The position numbers were made by a program, and so were the translations under genes. Source: Actinernus sp. WN-2022 (taxonomy: Eukaryota; Cnidaria; Anthozoa; Actiniaria; Actinernidae). From it: a stretch of 64,000 nucleotides of DNA. The notes beneath the pieces are model-generated. The model searched no databases. It saw only the letters and a program-made list of their open reading frames with translations, and was not told where the DNA came from. Below, in pieces: positions 53,001 through 62,359 of this stretch; positions within the stretch are counted from its first letter, which is position 1; each line of letters begins with the position of its first letter. The DNA lies in assembly GCA_030867875.1 (NCBI GenBank), contig JAOWCC010001751.1, positions 27,954,369 to 28,018,368 of the forward strand, written 5' to 3'.

Positions 53001-56000
53001 GTTAAAATGCGAAATTTTGAGGGTTTCAAATCAATCAAGTCATCAAAAAGTGAACAGAGGGAAGGTGGCAGTTTATTTTAAGAACTGAGTAGCCCTTACT
53101 CTAAAGTTTAACATATATCTGTTTCATTTGAATTTCGCGCGACAAGCAATCAGTAGGGAACACTCAAGTCGTGCATGACTCGGCCTATCCAGATTGTGCT
53201 CGGCAACGTTTTTAGCAACTTTTGGAATTTTGAGCAACTTTTTAGTAAACGAGCAACTTGGAGCAACCTTTTTCCAAAGCATAATTTCAACAACTTTTGG
53301 CTAATTTCAGTAATTTGAGCAGTGACAGAGAATTTTTGAATATTTCCTAATTGATAATATTGTATATAAATCAACTCTTAGAAACATCTTAGTGCCGGTT
53401 AAAAAGTTTTGGGGCCATTGGGGAACTGGACACTGACCATTGGGTTGCCTGTTTGTACTTAGTTTCTATGGAAATACAGCCGCATGCACTGCGGAGCTTG
53501 CAATAACGGATGATTCAGACGTGTAATAGATGCAATAGAGCAGACATCCAGTCAATATCTATTCTTAGAAACACGTGCTTTTGGGAGCAACTTTTCGGAT
53601 TTTGGTAGCAACTTTTTTTCATTTTTAGCAACTTTTTAGCAACTTTTAGGCATTTTTTGGAGCAACTTTTCCTCAATTTACTAGCACAGTCTGGATAGGC
53701 CTAGCCGTTACAACTGAAGGGGTCAGTAGCCTGGTCATGTCCCTTTTATAGCGGAAGTCCTGTTTAAGATATCTACTAAGGTAAATGGGTATAAGAATAA
53801 ATGCAATCAAAGAAAAGAATAATGAGCGTAATAAAACGCGGTGATAAATGATCGAGTGCCATGGGATAGATCTTTGTTGGAATTTATTTGGAAAATAGTT
53901 GAAAGTTTGAATTTCCATGGTTTTGTAAACTTCGAACGGCTGGAAATATGTTGGAAATAACTTGGAAATTTTGTTGGAAACTGTAATTTGCAGGAAATTT
54001 CCATCTCATGGAAGAGGTATATATTGAGCACATGGTAATATGATTCACTCTTTACATCAATTGCCAAGTTAGGACCAGTCATTATTTACCAGAGAGGGGA
54101 GGGGATATATATATATTTATTTTGGGGGGCACAAGTTTTCTGAAGTTTTCTGAAATTTTTTAAAAGACTGAAATTATAACTCAGGAAAGTGTAGTCTTGT
54201 AAAAGGCTTTTGTAATTTCACAAACATTTGTTCTCACATTTATGGAGGTTACGAAGTTTTGGACAGATGTAAGAGGAGGGGAATACCCCATCCTCAGGAA
54301 GCAACAGCAGAAATGTGATCGATTAATTACCACTGAAATTATACCGAATTTATACTCATTATTTCAGCCTGTGGTCCCGATTGTCAGCTCCTGTGCCTTA
54401 AACTCCACAACTACTACCGCGCTCTTCACAGCGTACCTCCTTTGAAGTGCGATCCCGAGTTGGCAAAGTCCGCTCAAGAATGGACGGATGAACAGGCTGC
54501 TAAAAAAAAGATGTTCCACTCTAAATGGACAGACAAGTTCACAGAGAGCATCTCTTGGAAAGGTTGGGGTTGGGAAGGCATGGAGAAAATGGAAGGGGCC
54601 ATCCCTGGTGCAACAAGGAGCTGGTACTCGGAGATACAAAATGACTACAACTATCAGACTGGCAAAGGAAACGGTAAAGCCGTGGGGCACTTTAAAGCAG
54701 TGGTTTGGAAAGCTGAAACTAAACTGGGTTGCGGTTTGAACATCAGGCCCGATGTTGGTACGTACGTCACTGCACACTATGCGCCCGCCTCGCATGCTAA
54801 TGTTGACTACGACAAGATGACTCCGGACAACGTGAAGCCAAGAAAAGACCCAGGTATAACAATACTATAATTACATGTCACGTCGCTCTGCTGAGGACTC
54901 GACCAAAACGTTCGGTAGTCGTTAGTTCATTAGTCGACCAAAACGTTGGCCAAAATGAAAAAAGGTTGATTGAATTTCAATGCCACTTATTGGGCTCCGT
55001 AGGTACTTAAAATCCCTAACCAGTTTACTTTTTTTCGTGGTCATGCGCATACTGAAAAACAAACTACTCTGTTATGTAGTGTATGTTCTCTAGGTATACT
55101 GAAGAATACCTGAGACTGAGGAACCACACAGCACATTTCAACAGGGTTCCTCAGACTCGATCGTGAATAATTAATTAGTTCAACAGCCAATTTCTAATGG
55201 AGGATGGCAAAGATTCGAGTGGATGAAAAATACAGCTTTAGATAGAAATGTAGAGCAACTTGCCGGATTTCAATCTGGGATGGATCAAAATCAAGAAGTG
55301 CTTGTGAAAAACCTTTACATGATTGTAATTCGCATTAATGTTTGCCATCTTTGTCAAAACAGATCTGAAACATATCAGGATCGGTTCGCATAGTATTATC
55401 TCAGGGCGATAATTTTGTACGCTTTGTTTCAAAGGAACTTAGGTTTAATTCGACTGACAGTACCCCTCCACAATTAAACCCGCCTGTATTCTTGTTCATT
55501 AAACGTATAATTAGAATATTGAAGGATTTATTTGAAGTTTAATACTTTTAATATATATACGACAAAGTGTATACAAAGAATGCGATTCAGCTAGCACATT
55601 TCAACAGGGTTCCTCAGACTCGATCGTGAATAATTAATTAGTTCAACAGCCATTCGGGTCATCTCATTTGGCCAGGGCCATGAATAGATGCTTTCCGATG
55701 GAACAACGTGTAGTCGGAAAGTGTCTTCGTTTCGGCTCGTAGCTATTTTGTAACTTTAAAGGGGCAGTGTCACGGTAATAGGCTTCGCGTTCCGGCCCGG
55801 AATCGAAACAGCTATTTTCATCGTGTTTGATATGAACTACCGAACCTCGCGGCCATGTGGGATGCCTTAAAGCAAAACAAATATGCAAAAATGACCAACA
55901 AACAGTGTATATGAACAGTCTCCTGGGAAAATATTGCAAATCCTTTCAATCAAGCATTGAAGGAGGGAAGTTTAACTGTTTGTATCCAATTAAAGCCACC

Positions 56001-59000
56001 AACCGAACGATTACTCGATACATGCGCAGTACCATGACATAGCCCCTTTAAGTGATAACTGATTAGTCTTCCTTTGTATTTCTAGCATTGAATATGCAAA
56101 CCTTATGTATATATATAAGGATAGAATCTCTTATTGTCTGCCTCTCGCTTGTTGGACAGCACATAGTAAATCAAACTCAAATTCAAACTCAATCAAATTC
56201 AAACTCAAACTCTCGTGTTGTTGTTCGTTGCTGTCCAACTGTGTTTTATATATATTATGTGGTTTATGTTTTTTGTGCATTTGCAGAGTATAGAAATGAA
56301 GGACACGATCTGTTTCTCAATCTAAATATTCATGACACTTGCCGGAAATTTACAGTAGTTACATCCTTGCTGTAGATTTACATCAGGAGATATAAAGATA
56401 GAAATAAAAACCGCTGTAGAGAGTATGGCTCGAATCATACATCGACCTCTGACATTACACTACAGGACGCTTCTTGAAATGAAAAATAAAAATGACAAGC
56501 CTTGCCGGATCAATAACTGTATACCGCAAATACCAGACAAACAATATTCCCTAATGATTTATGAATTTCAAGAGAATTTCAAAAGCTCGTTCTAGGTGTT
56601 CATCGATTCCAAACACCTCGGAAACAATAAATCCCTCGGGGCTGCACCCCTCGGGATCAATTGGAACCCCTGATGACAGACTTGAACTCGTTTTTGAGAT
56701 GATAATAATAATAATCAACTTTATTTATTTTATTTTATTTTATTTTATTTTTATTTTACCTAACAGTAAACACTGAATAACTTGTGGCCCTCCTTCAAAT
56801 TCTAAAATATGATAAAACTTAACTATAAAAAACGACTACGAAGTACATATACAGCAAAGCGATAAAAAGCATATATAGAATATAATAAAGAAAATAGTTA
56901 AAACTATAAAAACTGGACTAAATTTGAATTAAAAATTGGAAGAGAGCTTTCCTAAAAGTATTTATAGAGCTTTCCTAAAAGTGTTTATAGATTGTTCTTT
57001 CTTAAGATCATTCGACAAGTAGTTCCAGATCCTTGAAATTGATACGGAAAATGATCTTCCCCCTTCGGTTTCACGCCGGTTGAAGCGGGGATAAACTAGG
57101 TTGGTCGAACCGTGTCGACTATAGCTACAACCTTCGCCAATTAAGTACGGACCGCCCGAGAAAATATGGCTATCCAGAACACTGAACGAACTCGTCTAAC
57201 ACATCGCGGGTATTTTTTATGACTTCGCGGGGGTTGTGTTAAAAATAGCCGGTCCGACTTAAATGACAGGGGTTGGCTATGATACTACTTCAAAGGGACA
57301 CTACTTCAAAAGTTTCTAATCGCTATCACTAGCAGCCAAGTATACACTGACTGCCAACACTATATTATTAACATCCTAGAAGCAGCCTGTAATCTCCGTT
57401 CATCTGAGCGCAAAGACTGTAACAGTAAACTCAAAGGTCCATTCGTCACCCCGGAGGAGTGCATCAAGGCAGGATGTTGCTATGACGACGTGTTCCTGTC
57501 GGAAAAGGAGATAAACATATGGGCTCCCGAGGGTTCCAAGTGGTGCTTTGTTCGCAAGGGAGGTATGGCGGGTTTGTGGACAGGTCTGCAAAATGCTTTA
57601 AAAAAACTCGACACATCGGAAAAAAGACGGGAGTTAAGAGGAACTAAATCGCAAGAGTTAATATTTTTATTAGTTGAGTCATTAAGCCAATTAAATTTGG
57701 GATTGCTTCATGTTAAACACTTTCTGTAATAATGCTTTGAAGTCCAAATTTCGATTGAAAATTCAACTAAAATGATGCGCGCCAGCGTGATTTCCCGGGT
57801 AAAATTCACGCATGCGCAATCGTTTTGTAGACATGTGTTTGTGTTGACCTGCGTACTTCAAAAGTGAAAGCAACCCATTGTTCTTATTTGATTGACAGGA
57901 GCACCGGCACCGACGTCAGCTCCTGGTGCGAATGGGACGACGGGTAAGACAGAGGTTTCACGTCATAGGTACTTATTGACTGAGTTAGGTCGGGCCGGGC
58001 GGGAAAATATTTGGCTCGAGGTCATGACGTACGGACCGAGCGCACGTACAAAATGACCGAGAGCCAAATATTTTCCCGTCCGGCCCGACCTAACTCAGTC
58101 AATAGCTTTTTTACCAATTTTTGTAGATCAAATCGCAAAACAGCCAGAAAAAAATTGTGCACGCCATACACGTCCCGCCCTCATCACGTGACGTTTGTAA
58201 ATGATTTTGAAAGGAAAGCGCGCGCGGGGCCGTGCGGGTCATATGATAATATTCCGTAATACACAAAACATTCTGGAATCCAGTCAGCGTCGGCCAGAAG
58301 GTCGGGCCCAAATACATATTAAAATTTACCCATAATACCCAACTGAATTAAGAGTTCTGAGACAGCTCCAGAAGACATTGTGACATTCAAATCATATGTT
58401 GAAATCTTGCAGTATGCCAAAATTTAAATGTACTGAAATACCTATTTATGCCGATACATCCTTCTTAGATATTGATACTCAAGCGCGCGGCGGCCAAACT
58501 CGGTTCACTGATTACTGACTTTACTTCAGCAGGTAGTACAACAGCTCCCGGTGCTGGAGAAACAACTGCAGGTATGAATCAAGCAGTGAATACATAATAT
58601 GGTATTGACTTCTATTCATACTCACTTTGACCCCGTTTTATAGCACACTGATCATTCCATTTTGTACTTATCTTTCTATCAATGTTGGCTCTACAACAGC
58701 TCCCGGTGCTGGACAAACAACTGCAGGTATGAAGTAATCAAGCAGTGAATACATATGTTGTTGACTTCTATCCATACTCACTTTGACCCCGTTTTATACC
58801 ACACTGATCATTCCATTTTGTACTTATCTTTCTATCAATGTTGGCTCTACAACAGCTCCCGGTGCTGGAGAAACAACTGCAGGTATAAAGTAATCAAGCA
58901 GTGAATATATAATATGTTATTGACTTCTATCCATACTCACTTTGACCCCGTTTTATAACACACTGATCATTCCATGTTTGTACTTCTCTTTCTATCAATG

Positions 59001-62000
59001 TTGGCTCTACAACAGCTCCCGGTGCTGGACAAACAACTGCAGGTATGAAGTAATCAAGCAGTGAATACATAATATGTTATTGACTTCTATCCATACTCAC
59101 TTTGACCCCGTTTTATAACACACTGATCATTCCATGTTTGTACTTCTCTTTCTATCAATGTTGGCTCTACAACAGCTCCCGGTGCTGGACAAACAACTGC
59201 AGGTATGAATGAGCTAGTGAATACACAATATGTTATTTACGGCGCTGCCTAAAGACATCTTTACCTCGCGATTTTCTAAAAGCCTTTTGCCAATGTTTTT
59301 CTTGCTGTTCAAGTGTAGTAAGTAACACTAAGGAAGTCGTATAATGATACACTATTAAGAACCTGCTATGTTAGGAAAGGTTCCTATTTTATCAGGGGGG
59401 TGGGCTGGGGGATCTGTACTAAATATCTTTAAATCTTCGGTGGCCCTCCCCAATTTTCCTGTACAAACCATTTTCATGACCCCTCACTTCAAGTTACAAG
59501 AAAACGTATGACCCTCCCCTTTATAATCTGACGAAAAACTATTTTTGGAGGGTTTTTCATGATAGCCTTACTAGTCGGGTTAAAAGAAGGAACATCCGAG
59601 AAAATAACCTATATACAGCTATATAGAACAGTAACACTAAACGAGTGTCAACATCTCATCTGCCTTACCACATGTACAAATCTTGAATGAGCAAATGTAA
59701 ACAAACAATCAAAACGGTTAAGCTTAAACACATTAATATCAATAAATGGGAATGAAAAAACCTTTCACCCTCCCCTGTTAGAAAAAAAACTCGTCACACC
59801 ACGAGAGAATTCGCTGAATGCTGTCCGTTTTGTTGCCACATTATATTAACTTATTATTAGCATGTTCATAAAATATTCTGTTATTAATAGTATAATATAT
59901 ACTCTAAGTAGAACAACAACACTCCAAGCGCGCGAGGTGTGATTCCCCACGGATTTAAATGCTACATGACGATACTATCCACTAGGGCGCGTTCTACTGA
60001 CCGTATTCCAGCATAAGAATAGATGGATAGTCTCAGAAAATCACTGGTTCAGGCACATTTTGCACTGTAAGCTACGCACGCTCGCTGACATATGATTTTC
60101 ACAGTATATTTAATAGTATTTCAGTGGCTAAAAAAATCAAATCCTGATATAAGCGATTTCTATAGTGATCATTCTGTGTATTCTTAATCCGGTCAATCGA
60201 ACCCTCGGGTAACGACTAAGAACCAATCACATCGTACAACTAAAACAACGCATTCCAACTTACGATTATTTAAGCCAATCTGTGTCGAGGAATGATGCAG
60301 TATAGCATTTGAACTTGTTCGAAGGTGGAATGTTTTGTTTTCGTTCTACAATGTGATTTTGTTCTTGTTCTCTAAGTTGCCCCAGTTAAAGTAGTAGCAC
60401 AGTAACGTCCGTGACGTCATTATTGATTGACAGGTGTTACACCAACTGGTCCTTCGCCCTCTAGACCCCCAGCAGCGGGAGGTGACGGCGGGTACAAGGG
60501 TGACTCGTGCTATACTCTCATGACAGGAGGCGCTACCTGGTCTGACGGAAGGGAAAAGTGCAGGGCCAAGGGAGGAGAACTCGTAACCATAGAAACAGAG
60601 GGAGAATGGAAGTATATCAAGAGTCTTATTCGCACAGCTTTTAATAGCTTTAATAACCAGTGGCATATCGGACTGAAGAAGGGCGGGAAAGATTGGTTTT
60701 GGACGAACGGGAAGCCGGTGAAAATATCTCATTGGTTACCCAAGGAACCCTCAGGAGCGGGAAGATATGGAATGATATTAGCATCTCCTGAGGGGGGATC
60801 TGTTGGGCAATTTAAAGTTGAAGACGGGAATAGCAAACTTGGAGTTATATGCGAGAAAAGGCCAGGTACGTATCGAAGGTCTTTTTTAATTAGCTGCGAA
60901 TAGCAATCGAAAATGAAAGATTTTCTTTATGTGGCAGAAAATATGAGATTTTGTTACTATATACCAACTAAAACGGTGCTTTCTACTCATGAGTGATGGC
61001 TAGATAAAAGATCCTCTTGAAGAATCACTGGAAACTCTGTTTACAGAGTTTGAAGAACACTGTAAAACATATGTAAATCAGTGTCTGTGAATGTACAAAT
61101 TTACAAACGTTTTTACAAAAACATTTCAGAGTTCAAATTTCTCTAAAGTTACTACTTTTTAAAACGTTTGTAAATATGTGTTTGTATACATTCACAATTT
61201 TACAAAGTCTGTAAAACCGGCTCACACTTACAAACATATTACAGACTTTTTACATAGTTCTGAGTTCGAAGTTCGTATGAGCCATTTCGTAAACTACAAA
61301 AGGATTGGGATCGAGTGTGCAAATTTATACGAATTCAAAACTAATTGTATTATTTAATGAACCGCACCACAAGAAATACCACATGAATTTTTTTTGTTTA
61401 CCGAGTTTGAAAGTCAACTGACTAGAAAGTGTTTCAAACCCTTCTGAACTCTCTTATTTGTGATTTTTTAAATGCTTACTATTCAGTTCTTGTTTACTCA
61501 AACATCTTCAAACTCGTTAAAATTAGTTATGAATTTTATTACATTCGATTAAATTTACACGGTCCCAGTCCTTTTACAGTTTACGAAAGGGCTATTAAGT
61601 ATGGCTCGACTGATATTTTCCAGTGAATGCATTTAAGCATCTCGTAGAGCCTTAATTCTTCTCCTATAAGTTATATTTGTTATATTGTAATTGGACTCTT
61701 TGCAGCATGAGGCTACATGCTTGACAAAGATCATTAAGATAAGCGATATTTAAATTATAAGTACGACTGATAAGTTGTGCAACTTTTTTTAATATTGCTC
61801 ATTTGTTTTGAGATGGCGCTGTAGTGGACACGAAGCCTGTCGGTTATCTCAGTGGTTAATCTCCAGTCCCTCTCGGTTAGCTCAGTCGGTTAATCTCCAG
61901 TCTGTTGTGCGGGAGGTCGAGGGTTCCAACCCTGGCCGGACGAATACAGGGTCTTCAAATACCTCAGTAGAAGGTGCTGCCTTTGCGAAACAATTTTCTT

Positions 62001-62359
62001 CTCCATTTGCAAATGCCGGGTTATACCTTCACCGGTCTTCTCTGATAAGGACGATAAACCCTAGGCTCTCGGAGACCCCATAGAGGGGCTTTAAGCCTGT
62101 TTAGGTTCTCCGTCCACATTCGAGTGGCATTAAAAAAATACAATCCGAGCATAACCATGGGATCCAAGCATATGACCTCTTGGTGCAAGAAGTACAATGC
62201 ATAACACTGAAACCAGCCAAGATTGAAAAATCACTGATCATGAGGATTCTTAATGTTATTACGACATCGTTGCTCGATGTTTTTGCGATTTCTTGCTAAT
62301 CTGAATCTTTCCACGTTTTTGTAGATGGCAAGTGCAGCACTCCTGCTTCTAAGATGTAA
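49994..62359 (+). CDS. Secreted CAP-trefoil-linker-C-type-lectin mosaic protein (gene model)
   Basis: Exons 49994-50087, 50984-51073, 54368-54853, 57380-57562, 57899-57943, 58533-58571, 58700-58726, 58856-58882, 59016-59042, 59176-59202, 60434-60865 and 62325-62359. All junctions are phase 1, so any internal exon can be skipped without a shift. Joined, they give about 503 residues: signal peptide, short acidic spacer, CAP/SCP domain, trefoil domain, Thr/Ala/Pro/Gly linker and C-type-lectin-like domain. CAP proteins are secreted sterol- or glycan-interacting or defence-related proteins. Trefoils often associate with mucins, and CTLDs bind glycans or proteins. A mucosal or matrix recognition role is inferred. 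A venom role is possible for CAP proteins in cnidarians, but nothing here shows it. The first and last exons are the least certain. Confidence 0.75.
50202..50223. repeat. Poly-C tract
   Basis: A run of about 22 C in intron 1 of the mosaic gene, likely length-variable. Confidence 0.9.
50585..50765. repeat. Dispersed TTTGTAAA/ACAGAC repeat, copy 1
   Basis: Multiple direct and inverted copies of TTTGTAAA, ACAAACGTTT and ACAGACTTTTTACATAGTTC. A related block lies at 61055-61262 in the same gene. No coding capacity. Confidence 0.65.
50984..51073 (+). CDS. Exon 2: acidic spacer
   Basis: 90-bp phase 1-1 exon after the acceptor AACGTTTCAG and before the donor GTGAGG. It encodes NIPELELNDEVYGSGDTSWM followed by KVGSCGQGL. 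The single Cys lies close to three Cys at the start of the CAP exon (TCGPDCQLLC) and may pair with one of them. The phases match both neighbours. It was found by reading between ORFs and not as a long frame. Confidence 0.6.
51120..51597. mobile_element. Foldback MITE with long inverted arms
   Basis: Arms of about 150-170 bp: the left carries CCTTTCCTGACCCATGAGG and CGCGTAAGTAAAAGCCTGGG, and the right carries their complements (CCCAGGCTCTTACTTACGCG, ATGGGTCAGGAAAG). The ends resemble GAGCACCTAAC and GCTAGGTGCACTC. No protein. It lies in intron 2 of the mosaic gene. Confidence 0.72.
51598..52018. mobile_element. Foldback MITE abutting the previous one
   Basis: The inverted ends AGGAGCCTATTACCAGGAGC and GCTCCTGGTAATGGGCTCCT bound it. 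Inner arms around CACAGGAGTAGATGTGGCTA and its complement extend the stem. A related copy lies at 62656-62890. The flanking GGTGCACT on both sides may be part of the neighbouring element, which suggests nesting. Confidence 0.72.
52068..53008. repeat. 67-bp minisatellite, 14 copies, with higher-order structure
   Basis: The unit starts GAAATTCAAATTACAGAGCA and ends CTCCTGTTAAAATGA. Copies differ at an AGAGCAG/AGACCAG site and at CAGTCTC...AATAAG against CAGCCTC...AATGAG. In order, the G/C site reads G G G C C, G G G C C, G C C G, and the AATAAG variant follows only copies 1 and 6. A 335-bp five-unit block is therefore duplicated. It lies in intron 2 of the mosaic gene. Confidence 0.95.
53095..53170. 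repeat. Dispersed repeat shared with 14.2 kb
   Basis: Second copy of the block containing CGCGCGACAAGCAATCAGTA, with similar flanks on both sides. It lies directly before the foldback at 53178. Confidence 0.6.
53178..53706. mobile_element. TIR element with GCAACTTTT reiterations
   Basis: The ends GGCCTATCCAGATTGTGCT and AGCACAGTCTGGATAGGCC form terminal inverted repeats about 500 bp apart. Next to each end lie clusters of AGCAACTTTTTAGCAACTTT-like repeats, all in one orientation. The middle is unique. It is probably a non-autonomous DNA transposon. Confidence 0.72.
54368..54853 (+). CDS. Exon 3: CAP/SCP domain
   Basis: 486-bp phase 1-1 exon, acceptor ATTATTTCAG and donor GTATAA. It opens CGPDCQLLCLKLHNYYRALH and SVPPLKCDPELA, the typical CAP start. 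The four residues of the CAP cavity all have counterparts: His in MFHSKW, Glu in FTESIS, Glu in SWYSEI, and His in VGHFKAVVWK. GCGLNIRP and VTAHYAPASHAN match later CAP signatures. The length fits a single GAPR-1/CRISP-type CAP domain without the CRISP Cys-rich tail. CAP proteins act outside the cell; the ligand is unknown here. Confidence 0.88.
54854..56704. other. Intron sequence between the CAP and trefoil exons, left part
   Basis: No exon recognised. CACATTTCAACAGGGTTCCT followed by CAGACTCGATCGTGAATAAT occurs twice, at about 55131 and 55597. A family C SINE-like head on the minus strand lies at about 56415-56470, and the block CCCTAATGATTTATGAAT near 56550 is shared with 28.2 kb. (CAAACT)n-like reiterations occur at 56170-56215. 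Confidence 0.5.
56705..57100 (-). pseudogene. 5'-truncated LINE, C-terminal fragment
   Basis: On the minus strand the frame reads LVYPRFNRRETEGGRSFSVS, then ISRIWNYLSNDLKKEQS and NTFRKAL before a stop, the typical end of a CR1-like ORF2. The last codons are duplicated (AGAGCTTTCCTAAAAGT twice). A (TTTTA)n and (AAT)n-rich 3' end lies at 56705-56760. Confidence 0.72.
57380..57562 (+). CDS. Exon 4: trefoil (P-type) domain
   Basis: 183-bp phase 1-1 exon, acceptor ATCCTAG and donor GTATGG. Six cysteines in trefoil order: AACN, KDCN, EECI, GCC (two) and WCF. ITPEEC-like VTPEEC and AGCCYDD are diagnostic. The segment between GCC and WCF (VFLSEKEINIWAPEGSK) is a little longer than usual. Trefoils are protease-resistant modules often found with mucins or glycan-binding proteins. 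Single-exon phase 1-1 structure is normal for this module. Confidence 0.9.
57899..57943 (+). CDS. Exon 5: linker mini-exon
   Basis: 45-bp phase 1-1 exon, acceptor GATTGACAG and donor GTAAGA. It encodes GAPAPTSAPGANGTTG, rich in Ala, Pro, Thr and Gly and resembling the later array exons. NGT is a possible N-glycosylation sequon, and the Thr and Ser residues are possible O-glycosylation sites. Confidence 0.7.
57966..58258 (+). mobile_element. MITE family X, copy 2
   Basis: Reverse-orientation relative of 5182-5497. It begins AGGTACTTATTGACTGAGTT, forms a hairpin through GGGAAAATATTTGGCTCGAG and TATTTTCCCGTCCGGCCC, and continues with GTAGATCAAATCGCAAAACA and GCGCGCGCGGGGCC. It starts about 22 bp after the exon 5 donor, so it could affect splicing. 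Confidence 0.82.
58533..59202 (+). repeat. Tandem mini-exon array (five units of about 157 bp)
   Basis: Five direct repeats, each with a mini-exon and intron. The exons are 58533-58571 (39 nt), 58700-58726, 58856-58882, 59016-59042 and 59176-59202 (27 nt each), spaced 155-160 bp. All are phase 1-1, share the core CTCCCGGTGCTGGA, and end GCAG before GTATGAA (GTATAAA in unit 3). The 27-nt exons encode APGAGQTTA or APGAGETTA. Unit 1 has an upstream CAGCAG acceptor giving GSTTAPGAGETTA. In units 2-5 that AG is absent and only CAACAG, 12 nt further in, remains. Copy number sets linker length. Confidence 0.72.
59203..60433. other. Intron before the C-type lectin exon
   Basis: No exon supported. 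CCTCCCCAATTTTCCTG and ATGACCCTCCCCTTT blocks look like dispersed repeat. No sixth array unit was found. Confidence 0.5.
60434..60865 (+). CDS. C-type-lectin-like domain exon
   Basis: 432-bp phase 1-1 exon, acceptor GATTGACAG and donor GTACGT. After a Pro-rich lead (GVTPTGPSPSRPPAAGG) comes a CTLD: DSCYTLMTGG, TWSDGREKCRAKGGELVTIE, QWHIGLKKGGKDWFWTNG, HWLPKEPSGAGRYG and LGVICEK. The outer disulfide cysteines (REKC, VIC) are present, but the inner pair is absent. The EPN position reads EPS and WND is missing, so calcium-dependent sugar binding looks unlikely. The fold itself is well supported by the WIGL-like HIGL and the WxWTNG motif. Confidence 0.87.
61055..61262. repeat. Dispersed TTTGTAAA/ACAGAC repeat, copy 2
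   Basis: It shares ACAAACGTTTTTACAAAA-type motifs and ACAGACTTTTTACATAGTTC with 50585-50765. Confidence 0.65.
61836..62085 (+). mobile_element. tRNA-derived SINE, family A, copy 4, with duplicated A-box
   Basis: The head begins CGGTTATCTCAGTGGTTAAT and is followed about 35 bp later by a second CGGTTAGCTCAGTCGGTTAA. A single B-box GGGTTCCAACCCTGGCC and the family body follow. The tandem A-box region is unique among the copies here. Confidence 0.82.
62325..62359 (+). CDS. Putative last exon of the mosaic gene
   Basis: After the acceptor CGTTTTTGTAG the phase-1 frame reads DGKCSTPASKM and then TAA. The extra Cys could pair with an unpaired one upstream. The stop overlaps a good donor (AAGAT then GTAAGA), so the exon could instead end at 62355 and continue further. 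No clear polyadenylation signal follows closely. Confidence 0.42.

Larger units (their letters stand above)
60866..62324. other. Intron between the lectin exon and the putative last exon
   Basis: It contains the second TTTGTAAA/ACAGAC repeat (61055-61262) and a family A SINE (61836-62085). No further exon is supported. The ORF at 61429-61626 shows no domain. Confidence 0.5.

Noticed and set aside
54364..54795. 143-codon minus-strand ORF
   Set aside because: Antisense shadow of the CAP exon.
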